Below are positions 8,489 through 15,853 of a DNA stretch of 33,184 nt, piece after piece. Each line of letters opens with the position of its first letter. Position 1 is the first letter of the stretch. The DNA is taken from assembly GCF_001598335.1 (NCBI RefSeq), contig NZ_BCYT01000025.1:1-33184 (forward strand), given 5' to 3'. The DNA is from Sphingobium abikonense NBRC 16140. GTDB taxonomy: Bacteria > Pseudomonadota > Alphaproteobacteria > Sphingomonadales > Sphingomonadaceae. A model generated the notes under the pieces. The model did no database searches and had not been told where the DNA came from. It saw only the letters and a list, made by a program, of their open reading frames with translations. A program made the translations under genes and the position numbers.

Positions 8489-9376
8489 ATGACGACCGAC
8501 GTTCAATCCTTCGCCTTCGGGCGCGGGGAATTGCAGGCGCCCGTGATGCTGTCCGGGCTCGACCGGCTGGGCGAAAAGCTCGGCCGGCGCATTCGCGCGC
8601 TGATCGAACCGATTGCCGGCGTGCGCCCCAATGTGGAGGCGCAGGACGCCTGCGTGCTGGACTTCGCCGCCTGGAGCGCGCAAGTGCCAGCCTTCACCAG
8701 CATTTCGCTTTATCGCATCTTGCCGCTCAAGGGGCAGATGCTGCTGCGGCTGGACGCGGGCATGATCTCGACGCTGGTCGATTGCTTCTATGGCGGCATC
8801 GGCAATCGCCCGCTGCCCGTGCGCGGCGAATTCACGCCGACCGAAGACCGGCTGATCGCGCGAATTTCCGAAACATTGATGGCGCGGATGGTCGAAAACT
8901 GGGCCGATGTGTTGCCGCTCGACGCGTCGCTCATCCTGCGCGAAACGGGCGTTGGCTATGCCGCGGCCGCGCAGCCGGCCGACCAGATGGTGCTGCAACG
9001 CTTCGTCGTCACGCTGACGCGCGAGCAGGAATGGCCAATCGACCTGCTGTTCCCCCTGTCGGCGCTCCGGGCGGTCGAGGCGCTGACCGGCGCCAAGGTG
9101 CCCGCCGACGATGACCAGGCCGATCCGGTCTGGCAGGGACGCATCGCGCGGCGCATGCGCGACATCCGCCTGCCGGCCCGCACGGTGCTGGCCCGCCCCA
9201 ATCTCTCGCTTGCCGACCTGATGGACCTCAAGGTCGGTGACGTGATCCCCGTGACGATCGGCCGCGCGCTGCCGCTGATCGTTGGAAACCGCATCGTCGC
9301 CCATGGCACGATCGGCGAACAGGATGGCCGCGCCGCCTTCCAGATCGAAAAGCTTGCACAGGAAACCGACCAATGA
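8489..9376 (+). CDS. fliM: Flagellar motor switch protein FliM, short N-terminus
   Basis: FliM forms the wall of the C ring and normally receives phosphorylated CheY. The 295-residue product has the family hallmark FYGGIGNRP followed by RGEFTPTEDRLIARI, and a C-terminal SpoA-like domain (LADLMDLKVGDVIPVTIG). It begins MTTDVQSFAFGRGELQAPVM and shows no EIDALL-type CheY-binding peptide. An in-frame TGA at 8468 prevents any longer version starting in the gap, so the short start is real in this sequence. It is about 40 residues shorter than E. coli FliM. It overlaps fliN by 4 nt. Identification as FliM is firm; the consequence for chemotaxis is inference. Confidence 0.93.
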   Translation: MTTDVQSFAFGRGELQAPVMLSGLDRLGEKLGRRIRALIEPIAGVRPNVEAQDACVLDFAAWSAQVPAFTSISLYRILPLKGQMLLRLDAGMISTLVDCFYGGIGNRPLPVRGEFTPTEDRLIARISETLMARMVENWADVLPLDASLILRETGVGYAAAAQPADQMVLQRFVVTLTREQEWPIDLLFPLSALRAVEALTGAKVPADDDQADPVWQGRIARRMRDIRLPARTVLARPNLSLADLMDLKVGDVIPVTIGRALPLIVGNRIVAHGTIGEQDGRAAFQIEKLAQETDQ

Positions 9377-9708
9377 GCGACATGAGCGAAGCCCCCCGGA
9401 TGGAGCGGCCCGAAGACCCGGTCAGCAAAATGACCAACAACCGCCAGTTCAAGCTGCTGGCCGATATTCCGGTGCGCATGTCGGTGGAGGTCGGCTCCAC
9501 GTCGCTGCGCCTCGCCGAAGTCATGGACCTGGCCGAAGGCTCCATCGTCGAACTCGATCGCCAGGCCGACGACCTGCTAGACATCATGGTCAATGGCGCG
9601 CTGATCGCCAAGGGCGAGGTGGTGACGGTGAACGGGCGCTATGGCATTCGCATCGTCGATATTGCGGCGACCGAAAACCGGCTTGCCGGGATCGAACGGC
9701 GCGGCTGA
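9373..9708 (+). CDS. fliN: Flagellar motor switch protein FliN
   Basis: FliN forms the base of the C ring and helps dock the FliH-FliI export complex. The 111-residue protein has the compact SpoA fold sequence of the family: LADIPVRMSVEVGSTSLRL, then LAEGSIVELDRQADDLLDI, then KGEVVTVNGRYGIRIVDI. Length and motifs are typical. The start codon overlaps the fliM stop (ATGA). An 87-nt gap separates it from fliO, the largest gap inside the fliF-flhB run apart from the non-coding stretches before fliL and fliM. Confidence 0.96.
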   Translation: MSDMSEAPRMERPEDPVSKMTNNRQFKLLADIPVRMSVEVGSTSLRLAEVMDLAEGSIVELDRQADDLLDIMVNGALIAKGEVVTVNGRYGIRIVDIAATENRLAGIERRG

Positions 9709-9795
9709 TCGCACGCTGGCCAATTTGCCCTTGCCTTTGCGCGCGAAACTGCGGATCGCACAAGCGGGGTTAACCATGATAGCGGGCGGCTCGAT

Positions 9796-10062
9796 ATGGT
9801 CTGGTATTTCGTCAAGTTGCTGATCCTGCTGCCGCTGGTGGGCGGCATGGCGTTCGGCGCCTTGTGGCTGTGGCGCAAATATCAGCCCGGCATGATCGGC
9901 GCTGGGCAGGGGGATCGCTCGCTCAAGCTGCTGGAGGCGCTGCCCATGGGCACGTTCGGCAAGCTGGCCGTGGTGGAGTTTGAGGGGAAGAAGATCCTCG
10001 TCGCCGTAACACGCGGCCGCATCGAAAAGATCGCGGAAGGCGATCATGCCCGCTTGCGCTGA
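9796..10062 (+). CDS. fliO: Flagellar biosynthesis protein FliO
   Basis: FliO is a small membrane protein that helps assemble the FliP-FliR export gate core. The 88-residue product has one membrane segment at residues 4-25 ([20 protein letters not shown]), then basic residues and a small cytoplasmic domain with the pattern [20 protein letters not shown], typical of FliO. The ATG at 9796 was chosen because it gives a membrane segment right at the start. A nearby ATG at 9776 is out of frame. Its end overlaps the best-supported fliP start by 17 nt. Confidence 0.88.
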   Translation: MVWYFVKLLILLPLVGGMAFGALWLWRKYQPGMIGAGQGDRSLKLLEALPMGTFGKLAVVEFEGKKILVAVTRGRIEKIAEGDHARLR

Positions 10063-10924
10063 CCAGCCCTTTCCCGTCATTCCCGCGAAAGCGGGGACCC
10101 ATCTCCCGACGATGGCAACCGGATATAATGGCGCGAGATGGATTCCCGCTTTCGCGGGAATGACGATCTGTGTGTTGCTGGCCCTGTTTCTTTTCGCCGT
10201 CCCCGCCTTCGCCCAGGCCGCGCCCGCCGCGTCGCCGGTCGACAATGGCGGCGCGCTGACCCGCGCGCTGGGGCAGGTGTCGGGCGACGGCCGGTCGCTA
10301 TCGCTATCGCTGCAAATCCTGATTCTCATGAGCCTGCTGACGGTGCTGCCGTCGCTCGTGCTCATGATGACCAGCTTCACCCGCATCATCATCGTCCTGT
10401 CGCTGCTGCGCCAGGCGCTGGGCCTGCAACAGACGCCGCCCAACCAGGTGCTGGTGGGCCTTGCGCTGTTCCTGTCGCTGTTCGTGATGCGGCCCGCGAT
10501 CGACACGATCAACGCCCAGGCCTTCGACCCCTATGGCAAGGGGCAGATCAGCATCGAGGAGGCGGTCGGCCGGTCGGCCAAGGTGCTGCACGGCTTCATG
10601 AGCAAGCAGACGCGCGAAAGCGACCTCAAGCTGTTTGCCAATCTGGCGCAGGCGCCCGCTTTCCGCACGCCCGCCGACATTCCCTTTTCCATCCTGCTGC
10701 CCGCCTTCGTCACCAGCGAACTCAAGACCGCATTCCAGATCGGCTTCATGATCTTCCTGCCCTTCCTCATCATCGACTTGGTGGTGGCGTCGACGCTGAT
10801 GGCGCTGGGCATGATGATGTTGTCGCCCACCATCATTTCCATGCCGTTCAAATTGCTGTTGTTCGTGCTGGTCGACGGCTGGGCGCTGACGATGGGGTCG
10901 CTGGCGGGGTCGTTCGCGACATGA
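10046..10924 (+). CDS. fliP: Flagellar type III export pore protein FliP with an in-frame repeat in its signal region
   Basis: FliP is the main subunit of the export-gate pore. From about residue 80 the sequence is classic Fli[58 protein letters not shown] and the C-terminal hydrophobic helices. A Sec-type signal ([18 protein letters not shown]) precedes it. The start at 10046 follows a good Shine-Dalgarno (GGAAGG, 5-nt spacing). With this start, residues 11-40 are encoded by an inverted-repeat element, giving 292 residues against about 245 in E. coli. Using the ATG at 10160, inside the right repeat arm, gives 254 residues but has no well-spaced Shine-Dalgarno. Either way the repeat has altered the extreme N-terminus, which is removed with the signal peptide. 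Which start is used is uncertain. Confidence 0.9.
   Translation: MPACADQPFPVIPAKAGTHLPTMATGYNGARWIPAFAGMTICVLLALFLFAVPAFAQAAPAASPVDNGGALTRALGQVSGDGRSLSLSLQILILMSLLTVLPSLVLMMTSFTRIIIVLSLLRQALGLQQTPPNQVLVGLALFLSLFVMRPAIDTINAQAFDPYGKGQISIEEAVGRSAKVLHGFMSKQTRESDLKLFANLAQAPAFRTPADIPFSILLPAFVTSELKTAFQIGFMIFLPFLIIDLVVASTLMALGMMMLSPTIISMPFKLLLFVLVDGWALTMGSLAGSFAT
10075..10165 (+). repeat. Palindromic intergenic-type repeat element inside the fliP 5' region
   Basis: The left arm TCATTCCCGCGAAAGCGGG (from 10077) is the inverted copy of the right arm CCCGCTTTCGCGGGAATGA (10145-10163), 19 bp identical, about 50 bp apart. The element translates as VIPAKAG to WIPAFAGMT, the well-known read-through of dispersed proteobacterial repeats. 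It keeps the fliP frame open. A related but different hairpin lies at 32898-32917. Confidence 0.85.
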
Positions 10925-10959
10925 GCGCGACTCACCGAACGGTTGAAGAGCGTTAGGCG

Positions 10960-11232
10960 ATGGAAAACGCCGATTTCTTCATGGGCCTTGCCCAGCAGGC
11001 GCTGTGGATCACGGCGCTAGCGGCCGCGCCGATCCTGATTCCGGCGCTGATTTCGGGCCTCGTCATCGGCATGATCCAGGCGGCGACATCCATCAACGAA
11101 CAGACGCTCAGCTTCATTCCAAAGCTCATCATCGTCGGCGCGATGCTGGTGCTGTTCGGCGGGTCGATCATGGTGCTGATCGCCGACTTCACCCGCGAAA
11201 TCTTCGAGCGCATCCCGGATCTGCTGCAATGA
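10960..11232 (+). CDS. fliQ: Flagellar biosynthesis protein FliQ
   Basis: FliQ is a small two-helix membrane protein that packs around the FliP-FliR pore of the export gate. The 90-residue product has two hydrophobic stretches (residues about 12-35 and 50-75) separated by the conserved loop IQAATSINEQTLSFIPKLI, which is diagnostic for FliQ/SctS. Length is standard. It lies 35 nt after fliP and 10 nt before fliR. Only 11 codons open in the gap after fliP ([11 protein letters not shown]), which I do not regard as a gene. Confidence 0.96.
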   Translation: MENADFFMGLAQQALWITALAAAPILIPALISGLVIGMIQAATSINEQTLSFIPKLIIVGAMLVLFGGSIMVLIADFTREIFERIPDLLQ

Positions 11233-11242
11233 GGGGGGCGCG

Positions 11243-12025
11243 ATGATCGCGCCGGGCTTTGCGGGCGTCGAAACCCAGCTGTGGGTCTGGCTGATCGCGA
11301 TGATCCGGCCGGGCGCAGCCTTCATCGCCGCGCCGGTGTTCGGCGCGCCCGCCGTGCCGCTTCAACTGCGCCTGATCCTGGCGCTCGCGCTGGGCCTCGC
11401 CGCGCTCAACAGCGTCACCATCCAGCTGCCGGCCGATGGCGTCGCCAGCATCCAGGGCGTGCTGATGGTCGCGGGCGAAGTGCTGGCCGGCCTCGCCATG
11501 GGGTTCGCGGTGCAGATCGGCTATGCCGCCGCCTTCGTCGCGGGGGAAACGATCGGCAACGCCATGGGCCTCAACTTCGCCGCCATGGTCGATCCGTCCT
11601 CGGGGCAGGGGACACAGGTGTTGGGCCAGTTTCTCTCGATCCTCGCCACTTTCCTCCTGCTGGGCATGGACGGACACCTGCTGCTCGCCAGCTTCGTCGT
11701 GCAAAGCTATGTCGCCATTCCGCCCAGCAGCGGCATATTGGCCAATGACACCATCTGGCGGCTCATCGAATTTGGCGGTTCGCTGCTGGGCATGGGTGTG
11801 ACCGTTGCGCTGCCTGTCGGCTTTGCGCTGGTGCTGGTGCAGATCGTCATGGGCATGCTGTCGCGCGCCGCGCCTTCGCTCAACCTTTTCGCGGTCGGCA
11901 TGCCGATGGCGATGATGGCGGGCCTTATCCTGCTCGCCATCGCCGCGCCGATCATGGCCGAAGGCATGACCGCTGCCTTGAAGGCTGGGCTCACCGAAGC
12001 CGGCCACATCGCGGAGGGCCGCTGA
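11243..12025 (+). CDS. fliR: Flagellar biosynthesis protein FliR
   Basis: FliR is the single-copy membrane subunit that completes the helical FliP5-FliQ4-FliR export gate. The 260-residue protein is very hydrophobic, with about six membrane stretches. It carries family strings such as IRPGAAFIAAPVFG near residue 20, GEVLAGLAMGFAVQIGYAA near residue 80, and NFAAMVDPSSGQGTQVLGQF near residue 115. Length matches the family. It ends 1 nt before the flhB ATG, so the two are probably translated together. Confidence 0.96.
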   Translation: MIAPGFAGVETQLWVWLIAMIRPGAAFIAAPVFGAPAVPLQLRLILALALGLAALNSVTIQLPADGVASIQGVLMVAGEVLAGLAMGFAVQIGYAAAFVAGETIGNAMGLNFAAMVDPSSGQGTQVLGQFLSILATFLLLGMDGHLLLASFVVQSYVAIPPSSGILANDTIWRLIEFGGSLLGMGVTVALPVGFALVLVQIVMGMLSRAAPSLNLFAVGMPMAMMAGLILLAIAAPIMAEGMTAALKAGLTEAGHIAEGR

Positions 12026-12026
12026 C

Positions 12027-13163
12027 ATGGCCGGCGGCAGCGAGGGCGGCGAAAAGACCGAGAAGCCGACACCCAAGAAATTGCAGGACGCCGCCAAGAA
12101 GGGCGACATCCTCCAGTCGCGCGAACTGGGCACGGCGATGGTCGTCATGGCGGGCATCGGGTGCCTGGCGGTCATCGGCCCGTCGCTGATCGACGCACTG
12201 CGCGACATGCTGGTGGAGGCGCTGCGCATCCGGCGGGAGGACATTGTCGACTTCTCGCCCGCCAAGCGCGGGCTGGATCTGCTCGCCAGCATCGCGCTGC
12301 CAGTCTCCGGCGTCATGCTCGCCACCTTTCTGGCTGCCATCGCCGCGCCCGCGCTGCTTGGCTCGCTGGGCTTCCGTCCCGGCGCGTTCGCGCCCAAGCC
12401 CGAAAAGCTCAACCCCCTGTCGGGCCTCAAGCGCATCTTCGGGATGCAGGGGCTGATCGAACTCATGAAGTCGATCGCCAAGGTCGGCCTCTTAGGCAGC
12501 ATCGGCGTCTGGCTCATCTGGGACCGACTGAGCGAAATTACCGGCCTGGGCAAGGCCGGCATCGCGCCGGCCATCGCCGACGTCGGCAATATCTTCATCT
12601 TCACCTGCCTGGTCATGGCGGGCGGCCTGTTCCTGATCGCGGGCATCGATGTGCCTGCCCAGATCATGCAGCGCGCCAAGCGGCTGGGCATGACCAAGCA
12701 GGAAGTGAAGGACGAGCATAAGGAAAGCGAAGGATCGCCCGAGCTCAAGGGGCATATCCGCCGCCGCCAGTTCGAGGTATTGAGCGGCTCCACGCGCAAG
12801 GCCGTCGCCGAAGCGAGCGTCATCATCACCAACCCCACCCATTTCGCGGTCGCGCTGCGCTACAAGCCGGGGCAGGACGCGGCGCCCGTGGTCGTCGCCA
12901 AGGGGTGCGACGCCATCGCCGCCTCGATCCGCGACCTGGCCGACACCCATGGCGTCACCGTGCTGCAATATCCCGAACTCGCGCGCGCCATCTACTTCAC
13001 CAGCCGCGCGGGGCAGATCGTGAATGAAGGCCTGTATATGGCGGTGGCGACCGTCCTTGCCTTCGTCTTTCGCGTGGAAAACAAGATGGCGGGCGAAATG
13101 GACCGGCCCTTCATCACCGTGCCCGACGACCTGCGCTTCGATGCGGATGGGCGCAAGCTCTGA
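12027..13163 (+). CDS. flhB: Flagellar export switch protein FlhB
   Basis: FlhB sits at the export gate and switches substrate class after self-cleavage. The 378-residue protein starts with the typical GGEKTEKPTPKKLQDAAKKG, has four membrane segments in the N-terminal two-thirds, and a cytoplasmic domain with the autocleavage motif NPTH. Asn269 is the cleavage residue, the same number as in Salmonella. The motif is intact, so the hook-to-filament switch with FliK should work. It is the last gene of the fliF run and is followed by a hairpin with a T-run. Confidence 0.97.
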   Translation: MAGGSEGGEKTEKPTPKKLQDAAKKGDILQSRELGTAMVVMAGIGCLAVIGPSLIDALRDMLVEALRIRREDIVDFSPAKRGLDLLASIALPVSGVMLATFLAAIAAPALLGSLGFRPGAFAPKPEKLNPLSGLKRIFGMQGLIELMKSIAKVGLLGSIGVWLIWDRLSEITGLGKAGIAPAIADVGNIFIFTCLVMAGGLFLIAGIDVPAQIMQRAKRLGMTKQEVKDEHKESEGSPELKGHIRRRQFEVLSGSTRKAVAEASVIITNPTHFAVALRYKPGQDAAPVVVAKGCDAIAASIRDLADTHGVTVLQYPELARAIYFTSRAGQIVNEGLYMAVATVLAFVFRVENKMAGEMDRPFITVPDDLRFDADGRKL

Positions 13164-13182
13164 CCGGCGCTGATGCCGTCGC

Positions 13183-13218
13183 GTCCCGCGTCTTTTTTCG
13201 CGGGCGACAAATTTTTTT
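13183..13218 (+). terminator. Probable terminator after flhB
   Basis: CCCGCG (13185-13190) pairs with CGCGGG (13199-13204) around an 8-nt T-rich loop. A run of seven T follows at 13212-13218 after a short A-rich spacer. The stem is short and the T-run is offset, so termination may be partial. It sits at the boundary between the export operon and the late promoters. Confidence 0.5.
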
Positions 13219-13229
13219 GCTCAGCGCCC

Positions 13230-13256
13230 TAAAGCATCAGTTCGCCTATCCGTTCT
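13230..13256 (+). promoter_or_regulatory. Sigma-28 (FliA)-like promoter before the unknown 152-residue gene
   Basis: TAAAG at 13230, then TCCGTTCT at 13249-13256, with 15 nt between TAAA and the downstream box. This is the spacing of the enteric sigma-28 consensus (TAAA, 15 nt, GCCGATAA). The same layout and nearly the same downstream box occur before fliD. The start codon is 32 nt further on. Confidence 0.5.
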
Positions 13257-13288
13257 CTGTTCACGGGGACGCCTGAGGATGGTGCGTC

Positions 13289-13747
13289 ATGGACGATTAT
13301 GTATCGCGAACTGAATTGTCGCCGGTCGACCGCGCGGTCGTCCGCGCGTCATCGCCCGTGCCTGCCATCCAGGCGGTGTCCGCCAACCGGACCAGCGACG
13401 CGCTCGCCCAGGACAAGCGAAGCGCCCTGCCGCAGTCCGACCTGACCGGCAGCAGCCAGGAAGAACTGGCCAGTCTGGCCGAATATGTCGAGGTTCATGC
13501 CCGCATTGCCGAAATATTGGCTGACCTCGACGCCGGGTCGACCGACCTGGCGCGGGCGCAGGATGCGGTGCAGGCGATGATCCCCAAGCCCATGGTGCTG
13601 GTCCCCCTGCCGCCGGCCAGCAAGGAGGCGGTGGAACATGCCGCCGACGTCGCGCGCCGCATTGTCGCGCGCGCCGGTCACGCCCATGCCGGGCAGGCGC
13701 ATCTGCGCCGCGCAACGGTGGAGCAGGTCGCGGTTTCCGGCAATTAG
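13289..13747 (+). CDS. Unrecognised late flagellar-cluster protein, 152 residues
   Basis: I do not recognise this family. The product is small, without signal peptide or membrane segment. It has a polar Ser/Ala/Arg-rich first third and then two predicted helices (EELASLAEYVEVHARIAEIL and KEAVEHAADVARRIVARAGH) joined by a Pro-rich hinge (IPKPMVLVPLPPASK). FlaG often sits just before fliD, but the FlaG C-terminal signature is absent. A chaperone or FlgN-like role is possible from size and helix content but is not shown. The gene stands alone between the flhB terminator and fliD, with its own sigma-28-like promoter, which suggests late flagellar expression. Codon use matches its neighbours, so it is probably a real gene. 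Confidence 0.72.
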   Translation: MDDYVSRTELSPVDRAVVRASSPVPAIQAVSANRTSDALAQDKRSALPQSDLTGSSQEELASLAEYVEVHARIAEILADLDAGSTDLARAQDAVQAMIPKPMVLVPLPPASKEAVEHAADVARRIVARAGHAHAGQAHLRRATVEQVAVSGN

Positions 13748-13790
13748 ACCGGGCCGGGCAGCGCCATCCGGCCCCGCCGCAAATCTTTCC

Positions 13791-13817
13791 TAAAGGTCTT
13801 TTCGCTACCGCCGTTCT
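13791..13817 (+). promoter_or_regulatory. Sigma-28 (FliA)-like promoter before fliD
   Basis: TAAAGGTC at 13791-13798, 11 nt, then GCCGTTCT at 13810-13817. This matches the sigma-28 layout (TAAAGTTT, 11 nt, GCCGATAA) in the -35 core, the spacing and the GCCG of the -10. The fliD ATG is 22 nt downstream, so the leader would be very short. It resembles the box at 13230. Confidence 0.6.
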
Positions 13818-13839
13818 ACCCTCTTGAAAGGACGGTCCA

Positions 13840-15255
13840 ATGACTTCGGTAGGCAGCAGCATCTTGACGGCGCTCGGCGCGGGATCGGGGATCGACACGT
13901 CCTCGCTCGTTTCCAGCCTGGTCAGCGCGACGCGCGAGCCGAAGGAATCGGCGATCACCAGCCGTCAGTCGCTTAACAGCTCGCGCATTTCCGCGCTCGC
14001 CTCTGCGATCAGCTCGCTCGACACCTTTGCCGACGCGCTCACCGAAGTGCTCTCGGGCGCGGACTATACCGGCACCGCGTCGTCCAACGACAGCAGCATC
14101 GCGTCGGTCACGCTGCTGAGCGGCGGTAGCCCGTCGGGCCTGCCTGCGCAGCTGACGGTCGACCAGTTGGCGACCGCGCGCGTCCTGTCTTCCGCCGCGA
14201 CCGCCGGCGCGACGGGCAGCAGTGCGGTGGGCACCGGCAGCTTCACCATCACCAACGCGGCGGGCGAAGCGACCACCATCACGATCGATTCGACCAACAA
14301 CAGCTTTGCCGGCCTGGCCGCCGCGATCAATGCGGCTGGGACGGGCGTCACGGCGCGCGTCGTGACGGATACCAACGGCACGCGGCTGGTGTTCAAGGGC
14401 GAAACCGGCGCGGCCAATGATTTCTCCATCAGCACCACCGCTGATGACAGCGGCAGCGTGCTGGCGGGTCTGACCTGGAACGGCGTGGACAGCGCGACCA
14501 TGTCCAGCACGTCGGCGCCGCAAAACGCCAAGATCACGCTGGACGGCGTCGCCTATGAATATGCCAGCAACACCGTCGACGGCGCGATCGACTATCTGCG
14601 CATCGACCTCAACAAGGCGTCGCCCGGCACCACCGTCACCTTGTCGATGACCCAGCCCACGGCGGGCCTGTCCGACCTGCTCAAGGAATTTGTCAGCGCC
14701 TATAATACGCTGATGACCGCGCTCAACACCGCGACGGCGACGGGCGCGGATTCGTCGAGCGCCGGGGTCCTGAACGGCGTGTCCGGCGTGCGCGACATGA
14801 AGCGCCAGCTCGCCGCCATCACCTCGACCCCGCTGGGCGGCACCGGCGCCTACAAGACGCTGGCCGATATCGGCGTTACGACCAATCGCGACGGCACGCT
14901 CAGCCTCGACACCGACATGCTGGCGCAGGCGATGGAGGCGGACCCCGAGGGCGTCACCAACATGGTCAATCCCAAGGTTTCGACCGCCGCCAATCCGGGG
15001 CTTGCCAGCCTGATGGACAGCGTGCGCGACTCGATCGAGAAGGATGACGGCCCGCTCAAGCTGGCGCAGGAGCGCTATGAGGCGCTGGCCGAGGATTTTA
15101 CCGAGCAGCTCGACAAGCTCGACGATCAGATGGCCAATTATCAGGAGCATCTGACCAAGGTTTACGCGGCGATGGAAACGCGCCTCAGCGCGCTCAAGGC
15201 GACGCAAAGCTACCTCGAACAGCAGATCGAGGTCTGGAACAACAGCAATAACTAA
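13840..15255 (+). CDS. fliD: Flagellar filament cap protein FliD
   Basis: FliD (HAP2) forms the cap under which flagellin subunits fold at the filament tip. The 471-residue protein has the family start GSGIDTSSLVSSLVSA at residues 10-25, a Ser/Thr/Ala/Gly-rich variable middle as in exported axial proteins, and the FliD C-terminal region (LSLDTDMLAQAMEADPEGV, then coiled-coil YEALAEDFTEQLDKLDDQM). There is no signal peptide, as expected for a type III substrate. The protein has no cysteine, common in flagellar exported proteins. It is followed by its neighbour fliS after 16 nt. Confidence 0.95.
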   Translation: MTSVGSSILTALGAGSGIDTSSLVSSLVSATREPKESAITSRQSLNSSRISALASAISSLDTFADALTEVLSGADYTGTASSNDSSIASVTLLSGGSPSGLPAQLTVDQLATARVLSSAATAGATGSSAVGTGSFTITNAAGEATTITIDSTNNSFAGLAAAINAAGTGVTARVVTDTNGTRLVFKGETGAANDFSISTTADDSGSVLAGLTWNGVDSATMSSTSAPQNAKITLDGVAYEYASNTVDGAIDYLRIDLNKASPGTTVTLSMTQPTAGLSDLLKEFVSAYNTLMTALNTATATGADSSSAGVLNGVSGVRDMKRQLAAITSTPLGGTGAYKTLADIGVTTNRDGTLSLDTDMLAQAMEADPEGVTNMVNPKVSTAANPGLASLMDSVRDSIEKDDGPLKLAQERYEALAEDFTEQLDKLDDQMANYQEHLTKVYAAMETRLSALKATQSYLEQQIEVWNNSNN

Positions 15256-15271
15256 ATCGGGACGGAAGACG

Positions 15272-15667
15272 ATGTTCTACAATCAGGGTTATGCAGGCGG
15301 TTCGGCGGCGCGGCGTTATGCGGCGGTGCATTCGGGCAGCCGCACCGAAGGGGCGACCCCGCACGGACTGGTCAAGATCCTGTTCGACGAATTGCTGCTG
15401 GCGCTCGACGCGGCCGCGCTGGCCGAACGCAATGGCGACCGGATGAAGGTGTCGGACAAGCAGGCCCGCGCCATGTCGATCCTGTTCGCGCTCGAATCCA
15501 GCCTGGACTTCGACAAGGGCGGCGACGTCGCCACGGGCCTGGCGCAAATCTATCGCGAGGCGCGCCGCCTGTTGCTGGTCGGGGCCAAGGAGCGCTCCGC
15601 CGCGCCCGTCGACGAAGCACGCGCCATCGTCGCGGAAATCGCGGAAGCCTGGAACCAGATCGGCTGA
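15272..15667 (+). CDS. fliS: Flagellin export chaperone FliS
   Basis: FliS is a small helical-bundle cytosolic chaperone that wraps the C-terminus of flagellin and keeps it unpolymerised until export. The 131-residue product has the family pattern: a Tyr-containing N-terminus (MFYNQGYAGGSAARRY), TPHGLVKILFDELLLAL, and the helical end LESSLDFDKGGDVATGLAQI. Length is usual. A purine-rich Shine-Dalgarno (GGACGGAAG) precedes the ATG. It shares the presumed fliD transcript and is followed by a strong terminator. No flagellin gene is in the window. Confidence 0.95.
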   Translation: MFYNQGYAGGSAARRYAAVHSGSRTEGATPHGLVKILFDELLLALDAAALAERNGDRMKVSDKQARAMSILFALESSLDFDKGGDVATGLAQIYREARRLLLVGAKERSAAPVDEARAIVAEIAEAWNQIG

Positions 15668-15768
15668 GGCAAGGCAGGCGCCTCATCAGGGCCAGCGCCG
15701 CGCCATTGGCCTCGGGCGGCGGGGTTGCACCCCCTATCAGCCCTCTGTATAGGCGTTGCTCGCATGAG

Positions 15769-15793
15769 GGCGGTCCGGCGGGGCCGCCTTTTT
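15769..15793 (+). terminator. Rho-independent terminator after fliS
   Basis: GGCGGTCC (15769-15776) pairs with GGGCCGCC (15781-15788), with one G-T wobble, around a tetraloop. TTTTT follows at 15789-15793. This ends the flagellar block about 60 bp before argD. Confidence 0.75.
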
Positions 15794-15853
15794 GCGTTTC
15801 GCGCAACCCCGCGCATCTGACGATTTAGACATCAGTCCAGAAAGGTAAGGCCC

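Noticed and set aside
10921..10956. An 11-codon frame between fliP and fliQ
   Set aside because: It is too short, has no homology and is probably leader sequence for fliQ.
11189..12838. A 549-codon minus-strand frame opposite fliR and flhB
   Set aside because: It covers two certain genes in antisense, changes composition half-way and has no recognisable domain.
13200..13225. Possible sigma-54 promoter after flhB (GG and GC elements)
   Set aside because: The GG and GC are 14 nt apart rather than 10, so the -24/-12 spacing is not met.
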